DNA of 64,000 nucleotides, taken from assembly GCF_910592395.1 (NCBI RefSeq), contig NC_088321.1, forward strand, positions 12,402,001 through 12,466,000, given 5' to 3'. Made by a program: the position numbers and the translations under genes. This DNA comes from Lineus longissimus. Its lineage: Eukaryota > Nemertea > Pilidiophora > Heteronemertea > Lineidae. The notes under the pieces were generated by a model. That model worked only from the letters and a program-made list of their open reading frames with translations. It had not been told where the DNA came from and searched no databases. Positions 21,321 to 33,103 of this stretch are shown here, one piece after another. Positions within the stretch are counted from its first letter, which is position 1. Each line of letters starts with the position of its first letter.

Positions 21321-21363
21321 ACACCAGTGTGTTCTTTCTTAATGGAACTGACAGGAATATAAG
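21321..21363 (+). CDS. Micro-exon 2 of U4
   Basis: Acceptor TTTGCATTTCAG with a good pyrimidine tract, donor GTAACT. Reads DTSVFFLNGTDRNI. Confidence 0.7.
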
Positions 21364-21758
21364 GTAACTGTGCCTGTGGATTCTCCATTTTTCATAAACT
21401 TATGAAGCAAAACCACTACATCTTTGTTTCCTTTTGGTCCCGCATCCAATATTGTCACACTGCTCAACAGGGAAGGTAGCTTCCTGTCTACCGCAATACG
21501 AAGCTACACAGCCATAGAAGATCTACAGTTTGCTTCTTTTCATCGCCATTTCTATCTATAGTTCAAAGCCATCAGAATAAATAGGGTATTAATCGGTTGC
21601 GTCACTCTACTTGAGGCTCTTTATGTTTAAACCTTTGGCTGTGGCTCCGTGTCAAGACTTTGTCATTTATGGCATCGGAATTTCTCCACAGCAGTTAGCA
21701 AATGTGTCTTTAAATGCTGAAGTTTTCATGACATTGTATCGATTTCAAACTCCTCCAG

Positions 21759-22309
21759 TGTGAAATACGGTGCAAATTACGCCAAGTCAACTTTCTTTGG
21801 TGAGGTTCTCTCATTTAATCGATGTGATCATGAGGTTAAGCTGAACATTGATCTTCAGAAAAACGATGTCGTTTCGTTTGCTTTCTACTTTCGGCAGCGT
21901 CACCATACCAGACGATGGGTATTTATAATTTGTATTTCTGGAAGACACTTTGACGTTTTCGTCAGTAGCTTTCATGGTATAGATGTAATGTGTAATAACC
22001 GACATAAGAATTGGGCGCGAAAAACCAAAACTGGAAAGGCACTCAAGGCGCGTGTTTGGTATTTTCTTGTTGTAACGGTGGACATAGTAAGAAATATCCA
22101 TAAGATTTACCTCGACGGAGTAAAACTGAATGCTAGGACGCTACCAAAATCTGTCAAAATCAGATCAGGTCGCTTTACTTTTCTTGGTCGTCGTTTACCC
22201 ACCCTAGGAGGACGCTGCACTTCACAACATTTTATCGGTGCCATGTCCAACCTTAGGATTTTTCCATGTCTGTTGAATGAACGGGAGGTTCGAAGTATTT
22301 ATGAGAGCG
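21759..22309 (+). CDS. LamG-like exon 3 of U4
   Basis: 551 nt. Core strands RVWYFLVVTVD, HKIYLDGVKL and FIGAMSNLRIFPC are kept, while the stretches between QRHH and GKALK and between LNAR and FIGAM differ from U2 by many replacements. Against U2, 34 codons differ in amino acid and only 4 are silent-only, plus one deleted codon. Confidence 0.85.
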
Positions 22310-23383
22310 GTAAGTTAGAAGCTTTTCCAGCCATGAATAATTCATGGAAAAGGCTCAAGTCCATATGGTCGTCAACGTCTTCGGCGCTGGAGCTCAAAAA
22401 CATTTGAACAAAACAAATTAAGTCAGTTAAAGTCCGTGGTATTAACTTTAGCTCGGCGTAAATATGGTTAAGTTCGCCAAGCTTAACTGAATCAGGTAAA
22501 GAGTTAGTGCCTTCATTTTCACCTATTTGAACTATCACACCCGATTTCTGTTTTTATTGATCAGTTGTGTAAGACAAGTTTAACCAACTATAACGTGGCG
22601 TCAACTCCTCCAACACGTTTAATGCAAACGTAAAGTGAACGTGTTGGTGACTTATGTTGGAAAACCACAGGCATGCCAGGCCCTAATAGATAATTTCGAA
22701 ACCCAACAGTAATGTTAGTGTTCAGCTTTGTCATTCAGTCCTCAGTATTGTAAATACAAGTATAGGATACCTTGGACAGGCCGTATTTTGTTACTGGATA
22801 TTTCCCATCCATTCTTGGCACAACGCACAACAATAACCAGTATATAGAATTCACATTGGTACCCGAATGAAGATTTTCTGGCCGAAAATGACAAAAATCA
22901 ATTCATTCCACCAATGTACACAAATGCATACTTCCGAATAAATACCTTGAACATGGCAGCACGTTCTCAGTTCCGTGTGGCACGGCTTTGTGATACAGTC
23001 ATTCAGTCACAGCCAATCAGATTGTGGGTATCTTACATATCACTCGCCGAATCCTCATTTCTCATTGTCATTCCAGTTAAATATGAGAGTAAGTATGGCA
23101 CGCATTCTCAAAAACTATCTTAAAGGGATTTTATCCAAACATTCTGACTGCGAATGTTGTCTCTTTAAAACAGACTAGTTTGAGACCTACAGTTTTAGTT
23201 TGAGGTGTTTCAGAGTTATAGAAGTTGTTCCTTGCTGTCGGGTATGTCGGTAATGACGTCTCTTCACACACCACTCGGGTGGAGTGGTCAGAATATGAAT
23301 TTGACATTTTGATATTCATTATACCTCGATCTACCCGCCTGTGGTTTTGTGAGAAATGGTAACTATAAAACCTTGTCGTATAG

Positions 23384-23583
23384 AAAACCGACTGATGTTC
23401 ATAAAGGAAGACGGTGACTCTGACTCCATTGACGAAATATCTTATAACAGAGACAGAGGGCCTGTCCGTTCAAAGATCCAATGCAGCTTGTACTGTTATG
23501 ACAAGAGCGCGCGCAATGAGACTTGTAAAGCCTTTAGCTTTAATATCAACACAAACTGTTGTGAAATTTTACAAGATATGTAA
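23384..23583 (+). CDS. PAN/apple-like exon 4 of U4
   Basis: 200 nt with an in-frame 6-nt insertion giving NRDRGPVR. The cysteine core is intact (IQCSLYC, NETCKAF, NCCEILQDM). Stop at 23581-23583, with the 17-nt GT...AG at 23580-23596. Confidence 0.75.
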
Positions 23584-24802
23584 AAAATTATTTCAGAAAA
23601 GCAAGGGATACAACGTTACAACTTTGTTCCATAGAGGAGGATTCGACTAATTGTGTTAAATTTTATTGGATTCTTCATGAGAATAATTGAACATCAGGAG
23701 AATATTATGTTGATAGCAGCGTGCTTGTGCAATTTACAAATCATAGTTACATGATAGCTATTTCGAGATTACTATTTCGAGATTAAGAAATGACAAAAGA
23801 CTTGGACAAAATTTATCGATTGCAACGAAGTTTATCAAATACGCGCAGATATCAAGTTTACGTATCTTGGCATTGTCCAAGACATTTATTGATATCATAG
23901 TTTGGGATCTATATAAATAGATATATTTCCGTATTAACATATGAACAGGGGTATGTCCAGTGGGCCCTCAAACACACAAACTTGTCCACAGTGCATAGAC
24001 GTTGTACGAGATGTTCTATAAAGCAATTAGTGTATTGCTGACTTGATGAAGAACTAGATGGCGAACCCTAACATATAGATAAAACTACGGTGCAGTTTAT
24101 TTTTGTCTAGCATATTCGCATGCTTTATTAAAGACCTAACTTTACTTACAAAATTATCGGATTTCGATCAAATCAAACCTGGTATAATTTTAGTAAGTCA
24201 ATGGAACATGCATTTTGAAGATGTGGGAATCTCATTAACCATCCGGAGGTTACCAGCCCCTCTTTGTAATGTATTAGACTACCTGCGAGATGAAGAGAGG
24301 TCGTTTTGATTAGTTATGTTGAGGCCTGTTAGATTAATTATGGGGCGGAACCCATGCTTAGTAGTACATGGCCAAACAGTTCGAATCGCATTACTGTGCT
24401 CGCATGGCTAAGGGATCTCGAAAATGCCGAAATATATGAGTTTATCAGATTATTGCAACTTGTTCGGAATCCCAGGCATGCCAAATCCGTTCGCTGCCAT
24501 ATCGTCCAATTTAAAGGTTTAGAACATTGTCTCAATCAATTAGAAGTACGAAAAACTTACCATCAAGTGTAAAAAAATTCAAAGTCGCCGTACCCGCATA
24601 TAAACGCTTAAATGTGGTCACGTTAATGGTGTACCGTTGTCCACTGTGACACTGTGAACGAGACTATACAAAGGATGTTGTCTAATGATAGTTTTTTAGC
24701 GGTTTTATAAAAGCGATATATAGATCGGACTCTTCAACTTTTCGTACCGCAATAATCTTAGATATGAAGGTTTCCAACGTTTGAAAAAGATTTATGATTT
24801 TT

Positions 24803-25126
24803 CGCCGGGAAGCCGACAAGAATCGTGCCCCAGCCCGGGCAGGTCGTGATGTTGAGCCGTGAGTCAGATGCCCCGGACTCTGCCGCGCCTCGCGCATCAC
24901 CTCGGGCGGGCGGCCCCTACAAGAGTATGAAGACGCAGGAAAGACCGGAAGGTGACTCGGTCAGAGAGCCGAGGCCAAGACAGGGCAGGGCAGTTAGACG
25001 ATAAGCCACGAGTCCATCGCCCCAGACTCTTCTGCATATCGTCCATCAACTCGATCCAGGTCGACCTCCCCGCGTGCCCTCCAAGGGCGTGAAGCCCAGG
25101 CATGTGCGAGATGGCATAGGCTAGCC
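24803..25126. repeat. GC-rich cassette A (copy 2)
   Basis: Same cassette as 16717-17040 with scattered substitutions, in the same spacer position. No terminal repeats seen. Confidence 0.6.
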
Positions 25127-25584
25127 TATACAGGTAACGCCGAGCCAAGCACAAAGCAATATATAAAATTAGAATAAACAGCTCAAACCTGATTAATGGC
25201 TTGCAAAATAAAATACTTAAAAATAGTGATTGGCATTGACATACACTGGCTGCAAGCGAAGCTTAGCTCAAATTTATTAGTAATTTTGTCTTAACCAAAC
25301 TTGGACTGCAGGAGAGTGTGAGAAGCAAGGATTTAAGGCAGAGCATAATATATTCAACATAGTGCACATTATTGGAAATTGATTGATTTCAAAACTCTTT
25401 ATCTTTTTGTTTCCAACTCAATCAATACGAACATGTCGTAAAACAACGGCTCGTTTGCAAGTGTCACATCAACTCTGGTACTGGCCATGGCCACCTTAGC
25501 TCTTTCGTCGATACCGATTAACCGAGGCCGCAACTTCGACCGGCGGCCTTCTTACTGTTGTGACAGGGGAGTAGATCTTTAATT

Positions 25585-25866
25585 ATGGAGGCACCTTCTT
25601 CTGCCCTGCTCCAAAATGATGGGTTACCAGCCTTAGGCGAAATACTGGAAAGTGGCAGCATCTTAGCCTTCGGGAAAATGATTGGAACTACTTACTTTGA
25701 TCACGACTTGATTTATACCATCGACTCGATAATAAATGATCATTATATTCGTCAAACGTTTTGTTTGAAGAGGCAATTTCTCAGTGGTGGCATGACGAAT
25801 GTTCGTGCAAGAGGTATCAATGTGTTGCTAGCGATGTCTAGTTGTGTCTATCAAAATCATAAGTGA
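25585..25866 (+). CDS. Uncertain conserved spacer ORF (U4 copy)
   Basis: The longest version of the frame, 93 codons from MEAPSSALLQNDGLPALGE through GSILAFGKMIGTT to a stop after YQNHK. Family not recognised; see 3083-3313 and 45462-45692. Coding status uncertain. Confidence 0.25.
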   Translation: MEAPSSALLQNDGLPALGEILESGSILAFGKMIGTTYFDHDLIYTIDSIINDHYIRQTFCLKRQFLSGGMTNVRARGINVLLAMSSCVYQNHK

Positions 25867-26750
25867 ACATTTGCGTCGCATCAGTGTACAATACTTACAT
25901 GTGTGCCTAAATCAAAGGGGTAATGAAATTGCCACCTGTGGCGAGAATCTACTTTTGCTGCACGGAATTAGTCAATGCGGTATATTATGTACAATGATGT
26001 ACACAAATTGAAAGTGTATATTGTGATTAAGGCTAATATATAACTTCGACACAATGCAAGAACATAACTACACAATGTATCCGTTATACTCTTTGTTTAG
26101 TGTGTACAAGTGGAGTGTCAGCCTTGGTAGTCTGGTGGTAGTTGTCTGTGAGGTCGTTTATAGACGTTTTTCATTCTCAGGCTATTTTAACGATAAACAT
26201 TACAGCACTAAATATTTGCTATCGTTTTGTTTTGAAGAATGAAGGGTGTTTCTTTACGACTAACAGCTGTCCTCTTACGGCAAGTGTATGCATGCCTTTT
26301 CAGCTGCAATCACTACCGGACTACCAGAAACATTGCCTATTTTACCCAAAGCAAGATTGTTGAAACAGATGTTGACTAAATCTCATGCCCAGAAAACGCA
26401 ATAGCGAGATCTTTTTATAAGCGTTTCGTGATAGGTTTTACAAAGAGCATTCATCATACACCATATTGCAACACAGTTGCGACATGCGCGTGCATAGGCA
26501 GACGGTCTTCGAAGTTCTGATCAAATTCGTATGATTATCTCTTAGTCAAGACTGAAAAAGAATCTTTCAAGAATCAGTAACGAATGTACATTGAAAATTC
26601 GAAGAATACAGCACAGATACAGCTATACTTGATAACTCTGTAACATTCATTCGAACTTTTGAACCAGGAAGAAAAAACCCATTGTATTGGGATTGGTATT
26701 GTATTGTTACCCCACTCCGATCCAGTGTGAGTTAGGCTTTCAGTTCGACT

Positions 26751-26838
26751 ATGCTCCGCCTACTTACCGTTATACATGTATTACTCCTTCAATCCATCGT
26801 CTGTAGAAGTACTGGAGACACATGTATCAACCACAGAG
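26751..26838 (+). CDS. Signal-peptide exon 1 of U5
   Basis: MLRLLTVIHVLLLQSIVCRS, 88-nt class, phase 1, donor GTGAGT. Nearly identical to U2 and U7. Confidence 0.78.
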
Positions 26839-27393
26839 GTGAGTTGTTTGGAATTATTCAGGTCCCCGTTAATGAAATCAATTCGGCTCAGTCATTCCAG
26901 GGCGCACAAATTAGGCGATTACATCATTCTAAATCCTATATCGGATAGTACGATGAATTCAAATGCTTAAAACAATTATACTTTTGCCGTATTAACAAAG
27001 TGCGTTAGGGTTGCTTGCCTGTCTCAAATCATTTCAGAGGTTGGAGCAAAGAGTTTGGCCAGCAGGTGCCCACTGCCAAATGATTGCGTCATTGGCCGGT
27101 GGTCGCCGTTCTAAAATTTGAATTGGACGCATCACCTCTTTCAAGAAAACTGATTATACAGTTGTAGTTATGATTCATTGGAAAGCACAGCAATCAACTT
27201 TTCACATGCAATATATCATATTGCCTGAGTGGAGTTACTGAGCGCCTCAGGAAGGACCGGCCAATGGGTGAAACACTCACATGGTGGATATGCACTAGTT
27301 CACGAACTACGACAGAAAGGGCTTCCAGTCTATTAAAAATTTCAACATGAGCATTCATATCTCAGCCCTTTTATGGCTGCGAAAGGCATACTC

Positions 27394-27434
27394 GTTTAGG
27401 CTCTACTCATCGCCTCGATGGGTAGAGCCTAAAC
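27394..27434. repeat. 41-bp near-perfect palindrome in U5 intron 1
   Basis: A 19-bp stem, GTTTAGGCTCTACTCATCG against CGATGGGTAGAGCCTAAAC, with a 3-nt loop and one mismatch. The only other copy is at 47176-47216 (U7). Other units have a single arm, so this looks like a local inverted duplication. Confidence 0.8.
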
Positions 27435-27835
27435 AATAGGTAGAGCCTACTCGAGTATTGTCTGGCTTGGGATCTTATTGGTGAGTGGATCCAATACACA
27501 CTATATATTCTAATAATACCAATGACAGCAGCTGGGATCGTAATTTCAAGATATTGGTGCTAATTTCTACGAAAGCCCAGAAGGCTCATCTGAAATCTGA
27601 AATTTGAGATCCAATATTAACCAATCAGAGGGAAACTTTCAACATTTCAAAACCAATTAGATGTCGTGTAACATTTTATTCGGTGAATGCAAAACGACCG
27701 CAATCGGCACTGCGTTTATATGCATCAAATCATTGTAAGAAGCTAGATCAGCTCGACTTGCTGATGTCAGGTGATTATTTTACATATACCGTGATGCATT
27801 CTTGACGCAATGATCAGTAGAAAATAGGTCAAATA

Positions 27836-30482
27836 CTGTAGTTTCATGAAAATAACACCACTTCGGGATATTCAAGGCCCGGCCTCTTCTCTCGAGTCTA
27901 TTTACCAGAGGTAACCAATGAGTGACTTCGCTGGCCCTTGTGATGGCTCAGCCGAGCTGTCACGGTTACGCTAAACCACTTATTACCGCAGCCCTATTGA
28001 TTCGAAGTGTTGTGGGCCTACTGGTCGATGAGTGCGCATGTGGAATGACGTAAATGGTAAGGCCACTCGCCGACCGTTTATACAGGTTGTCTCATAAAAC
28101 TGAAGCACCTTTTAGATTGACCCAAACCCCCCCAAAACAAAAAAAGTCCTTATTGAAACTCTGAAGAAAAATCTACAAATGCTTTATTAGTAAAGCAAAG
28201 TGATATTCAGGCAATGATAGTAGTCACGAAATTCCGAAGAAAAACGAGGAGCTCATCCTCTGTTTTTCTCCAAACCTCTTTTTTTATTTAGACTCCCTAG
28301 GCCTACGTGGGAGAAAACAGAATCGAAGTTTCTAGGATTTGTGGTTTTCTTGAGGAATTCTAGGGCCTCTTAGGCCTCTAAATGAAGCCCCACTGAGGGT
28401 ACCCACATTGCAGACAACCTGTGCGACAATGGATGCTGTAGAGCTGCTGAGAAAACGACGCCGGCGCTGCACCGTGACAGAAAAACTTGCCTACCTGAGA
28501 GACCAGAAGGAGGCACTGGTGAACGGTACGGTGCGCAGTATGAGAGAGTTCGCCGCCCACTATAACATCCCCTGGGAGACGTTTAGAAGGTGGAATCTCG
28601 AGGACCTCGAGCAGAAGCAAGAAGAAGGGCATGGCCGGAAGAAGACGGTGATGGAGCCCCGTGATCCGTTATGGCCACAGGTTGAGGACCAGCTTTACCA
28701 ATGGCTGCAGCAGATGAGAGAGCATCGCCTCGCAGTCTCCGTTCTCGACATTCAAGATAAGGCGTTGGTAGTGTGGCAAAGCTCGTGGAATGAGTTAGCC
28801 CAAGATGTCAGAGAAGGGATTCAGCATTGTCGCCCTCAGCTATGGGATTTCAACGCATCCATAGGCTGGGTGGAGTGCTTGATGAAGAGACGCCACGTGT
28901 CCCTACGGAAGGTGACCAAGAATACAACGACCGTCCCGCTGATGCTGCTACAAGGATCCAGACCTTCCGAGATGCGGTTACTGGGAGCATCGATCGTCTT
29001 GATATACAGATGCGGTTCTTCTTTAACATGGACCAAACCTTTGTCCTGTTTGATATGAGAACCATGTACACGGCCAACACCACGGGGGAGAAGGCCATAG
29101 ACGTCTGATCATCCAGGTCCAATACTAAGTTGGGATGCACCGTCACCCTCTGCATCGCAGCCTCTGGAGCAAAGTTGCCGGCGCACATCACCTTCCCCAG
29201 AAGAGGTTTCGTCCGGGTGTTTGCAGCCCTCCAAGACAACCCACCAGCAGATGTAAAGATTACCCTATCGGAAACTGTTTGGATGAGGGAGGAAACGGCG
29301 CACAAGTGGTTAGATGAAGTCCTATCACCCTACATCACCGACAACGAGACCGACCAGTTCCTGTTAATCGTCGATCATTATCAGGTCCACCGGACAGAGA
29401 ACTTCCGGACGAGAGTCCGCGACATGAGAGGCAGCCTGGATTACGTACCTGCTGGTTGCACATCCCTCGTACAACCGTTAGACGTTGCAGTCATGAAGTC
29501 CTTCAAATGTCACGTACGGCGACAATGGAAATCGAGGAAGAAGGACCACACGGACGAAAGAGGAGACTGCCCTCACATCGGCCTGAGAGAGACGTGACCA
29601 ACATCATCAGAGATGCCTTGGATGGTGTTGATGAGGACGTTATCGTCAACTGATTTGAAGCATCGTTTCAACCAAGGCCAATCGAAGCTGGACCACATGC
29701 TATCTTGGAGGAAGAAGAGGAGACTGCCGTGGATGGACCAGAGTTCGTGAATGTAGTCGAGGAGGACATTGTGATGGACTTGAATTGACTGTGGGTGTTG
29801 TGAATGATTGTGGGTACGATTCTGAAAGCTGGACAATCTAATAATGTGTATCTTTAGCTTTGAAAAAAAATTGAATCGGGATTTGCATCGTTCTTTTTTA
29901 TTCCTTCACTGATCACTTCGGACAAGACTGTACATTTAGAGGGATGTTCGGTTTTGTCTCCAGATATGTGATGGACAACTTATCATTCTTACCAATTTCG
30001 CACTGCGAAGTATCTTTGAAAGCCCGAAGCTGGTAAGGGATGACAAGACCCGAAGACATGCTCCATTACCTCCCTGAGCAGTGCCTCACTTTGAAAGGGC
30101 AGGTCAGTCCCTAAAACCAGCAGAAGCCAACATGTCAGTTGGACTTTTTTCATGGACACCCTGTACACTATCAGCCATTAGCACTGGGACACCCTTTACA
30201 CTACCAATGACGATTAGTTGAAAATGTTCTGGGACACTCAGTACAATGGCCGAAGACCCGATCCCATTATCCCATTCATAGGAGACCTACGAATCGGTTT
30301 CAACAACCCAAACAATAAGGATTGGACTCAAAACTGAAGCATATTGGATATGAGGCCTGGACAACCCTCTCTGGAATCCCAGCCAATGATCGGCCTTCTC
30401 AACAGCTCTGTTCGCCACCCTATGAGTTAGGGGCGGCGACACCATATGTTAATGAAGTGGTGTTATTTTCATGAAACTACAG
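27836..30482 (+). mobile_element. pogo/Tigger-like DNA transposon, inactive
   Basis: A 2647-bp element between TA dinucleotides (27834-27835 and 30483-30484). Removing it and one TA restores CAAATATATTGC, exactly as in the other units. Terminal inverted repeats of 29 bp (27836-27864 and 30454-30482) begin CTGTAGTTTCATGAAAATAA. The interior encodes one degraded transposase; the remaining about 590 bp left and 665 bp right are noncoding. TA target and a D-x-D-35-D transposase fit the Tc1-mariner/pogo superfamily. Confidence 0.92.
28429..29787 (+). pseudogene. Degraded pogo/Tigger-like transposase
   Basis: The ATG at 28429 starts MDAVELLRKRRRRCTVTEKL. An N-terminal helix-turn-helix (MREFAAHYNIPWETFRRW) and a CENP-B/Tc5-like second DNA-binding region (FNASIGWVECLMKRRHVSLR) are in one frame. 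A frameshift near 28905-28930 moves the catalytic part to another frame: NMDQT (first Asp at 29031), LIVDHYQVH (Asp at 29373) and LVQPLDVAVMK (Asp at 29481), with 35 residues between the last two. An in-frame TGA lies at 29106-29108. A second frameshift near 29550 leads to DEDVIVN, a TGA at 29651-29653, and an acidic tail ending at 29787. With two frameshifts and two stops, it cannot make an active enzyme. All three catalytic aspartates are still present. Confidence 0.88.
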
Positions 30483-30843
30483 TATATTGCATTCTTTCAA
30501 AATGATATTCTTGCTAGTCTGACTAGCTCAAAGAATCGTGCCCATGTCGGGTTATGGCTGCAATTGAATAAAAATGCTTGACTTAATTGAACCACCAGTT
30601 GTCTCTAAATTCACTTATAAATTTCTCCATTGTCATAACTCAATGTTACACTTGATCTAATTTGCTAAAAGTTTCCAAGCGATTAGGGATTTGGAATTTC
30701 GGGTTTCAGATTCGAGAATTTCGGACTTCGGATTTCGAATTTCAGATGGGCCTCTGAGCTTTCGTAAATTTTAGTAAATCAAGTTGAAGTAATAAAATTG
30801 ACTAAGGCGATTTAAAATGGAAAAATGTTGTGTTCCTTTTCAG

Positions 30844-30886
30844 ACACCAGTGTGTTCTTTCTTAATGGAACTGACAGGAATATAAG
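30844..30886 (+). CDS. Micro-exon 2 of U5
   Basis: Acceptor CTTTTCAG, donor GTAACT; encodes DTSVFFLNGTDRNI. Confidence 0.7.
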
Positions 30887-31285
30887 GTAACTGCGTCTGT
30901 GGATTCTACATTATTCATAAACTTTGGAAGCAAAACCACTGCATCTTTGTTCCCTTTTATTCCCGCATCCAATATTGTAACACTGCTCAAGAGGGGAGCT
31001 AGCTTCCAGTCTACCGCAATACGATGCTACACAGCCATATAAGACCTACAGTTTGCTTCTTTTCATCGCCATTTCCGTCTGCAGTTCCAAGCCATAAGAA
31101 TCAGTCGGGTATTAATCGGTCGCTCCACTCTACTTGAGGCTGTTTATGTTTATACATTGGCTGTGGCTCCGTGTACAGACTTTGTCATTTATGGCCACGG
31201 AATTTCTCCCCAGAAGTTAACATCTGTGTCTTTAAATGCAAAACTTTTCAAGACATTTTAACTATACGATTTCAAAATCCTCCAG

Positions 31286-31839
31286 TGTGAAATACGGTGC
31301 AAATTACGCCAAGTCAACTTATTTTGGTGAGGTTCTCTCATTTAATGAATGTGATCATGAGGTTAAGCTGAACATTGATCTTCAGAAAAACGATGTCGTT
31401 TCGTTTGCTCTCTACTTTCGGCAGCGTCACTATAATAGACGATTTGAATCTATAATTTGTATTGTTGCAAGACACTTTGACGTTTGCATCAGTAGCTATC
31501 ATGGTATACAAGTAATGTGTAATAACCGACATCATAAGAATTTGGCGCGAAGAACTGAAACTGGAAAGGCACTCAAGGCGCGTGTTTGGTATTTACTTGT
31601 TGTAACGGTGGACAAAGTAAGAAATATCCATAAGATTTACCTCGACGGAGTAAAACTGGATGCTAGGAAGATTCCAAGATATGTCAGGTTCACATCAAGT
31701 CGCTTTCATTTTCTTGGTCGTCATTTACCCATCCGAGGAGAACACTGCACTTCACAACATTTTATCGGTGCCATGTCGAACCTTAGGATTTTTCCATGTC
31801 TGTTCAATAAACGGGAGGTTCGAAGTATTTATGAGAGCG
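31286..31839 (+). CDS. LamG-like exon 3 of U5
   Basis: 554 nt. The variable middle part reads ESIICIVARHFDVCISS, with an extra cysteine against U2. The second half (ARKIPRYVRFTSSRFHF...RGEHCTSQH) matches U9. Donor GTGAGT. Confidence 0.85.
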
Positions 31840-32909
31840 GTGAGTTAAAAGCTTTTCCAGCCATGAATAATTCATGGAAAAGGCTCACTAAGTCCATAAA
31901 GTCGTCAACGTCTTCGGCGCTGGAGCTCAAAAACATTTGTACAAAACAAATTAAGTCAGTTAAAGTCCGTGGTATTAACTTTAGCTCGGCGTAAATATGG
32001 TTAAGTTCGCCAAGCTTAACTGAAGCAGGTAAAGAGTTAGTGCCTTCATTTTCACCTATTTGAACTATCACACCCGGGTTTTGTTGATCAGTTGTGTAAG
32101 ACAAGTGTAACCAACAATAACGTGGCGTCAACTCCTCCAACACGTTTAATGCAAACGTAAAGTGAACGTGTTGGTGGCTTCTGTTGGAAAACCACAGGCA
32201 TGCCAGGCCCTAATAGATAATTTCGCAACCCAACAGTAATGTTAGTGTTCAGCTTTGTCATTCAGTCCTCAGTATTGAAAACACTAGTGTAGGATACCTT
32301 GGACAAGCCGTATTTTGTTACTGGATATTTCCCATCCATTCTTGGTTCAACGCACAACAATAACCAGTATATAGAATTCACATTGGTACCCGAATGAAGA
32401 TTTTCTGGCCGAAAATGACAAAAATCAATTCATTCCACCAATGTACATCAATGCAAACTTACGAATAAAGACCTTCAACATGGCAGCACGTTCTCAGTTC
32501 TGTGTGGCACGGCTTTGTGATACAGTCATTCAGTCACAGCCAATCAGATTGTGGGTATTTTTACATATCACTCGCCGAATCCTCATTTCTCATTGTCATT
32601 CCAGTTAAATATGAGAGTAAGTATGGCACGCATTCTCAAAAACTATCCTAAAGGGATTTTATCCAAACATTCTGACTGCGAATGTTGTCTCTTTAAAACA
32701 GACTAGTTTGAGACCTACAGTTTTAGTTTGAGGTACTTCAGAGTTATAGAAGTTGTTCCTTGCTGTCGAGTATGTCGGTATTGACGTCTCTTCACACACC
32801 ACTCAGGTGGAGTGATCAGTATGTGAATTCGACATTGATATTCATTATACCTCGATTTATCCGCCCGTGGTTTTGTAAGAAATGTTAACTATAAACCCTT
32901 GTCGTATAG

Positions 32910-33103
32910 AAAACCGACTGATGTTCATAAAGGAAGACGGCGACTCTGACTCCATTGACGAAACATCTTATAACAGAGGACCTGTCCGTTCAAAGATCCA
33001 ATGCAGCTTGTACTGTTATGACAATGACACACGCAATGAGACCTGTAAAGCCTTTAGCTTTAATATCAACACAAACTGTTGTGAAATTTTACAAGATATG
33101 TAA
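32910..33103 (+). CDS. PAN/apple-like exon 4 of U5
   Basis: Acceptor GTCGTATAG. Core IQCSLYCYDNDTRNETCKAF and NCCEILQDM; NDT adds a second sequon next to NET. Stop 33101-33103; 17-nt GT...AG at 33100-33116. Confidence 0.75.

Larger units (their letters stand above)
19887..23583 (+). other. U4: complete secreted PAN-LamG gene model
   Basis: Exons are 19887-19968, 21321-21363, 21759-22309 and 23384-23583, totalling 876 nt for 291 residues. Exon 1 belongs to the short (82-nt) class shared with U6, U8 and U9. The LamG exon is one codon shorter than U2, and the PAN exon is two codons longer (YNRDRGPVR), so all length changes preserve frame. Introns are 19969-21320, 21364-21758 and 22310-23383; all hold repeat-unit sequence with no extra insertion. 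Confidence 0.75.
23584..26750. other. Spacer U4-U5
   Basis: It holds the GC-rich cassette A (24803-25126), the AATAAA-containing block just downstream, the longest copy of the GSILA-type frame (25585-25866), an MKGVSLRLTAV frame near 26.24 kb and the 5' flank of U5. A deletion near 25430 joins AATACGAACA directly to TGTCGTAAAAC. Confidence 0.55.
26751..33103 (+). other. U5: complete PAN-LamG gene model with transposon in intron 1
   Basis: Exons are 26751-26838, 30844-30886, 31286-31839 and 32910-33103, totalling 879 nt for 292 residues with phases 1, 2, 1. Intron 1 is about 4.0 kb because a pogo-like transposon (27836-30482) lies in it; splice sites are untouched. The exon-3 donor is GTGAGT. 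If intron 3 were retained, the frame would continue to 31994 and add about 50 residues. The second half of the LamG exon is nearly identical to U9, which points to recent exchange. Confidence 0.73.

Noticed and set aside
28429-29787. Intact, active transposase gene
   Set aside because: Two frameshifts and two in-frame TGA codons separate the DNA-binding and catalytic parts.
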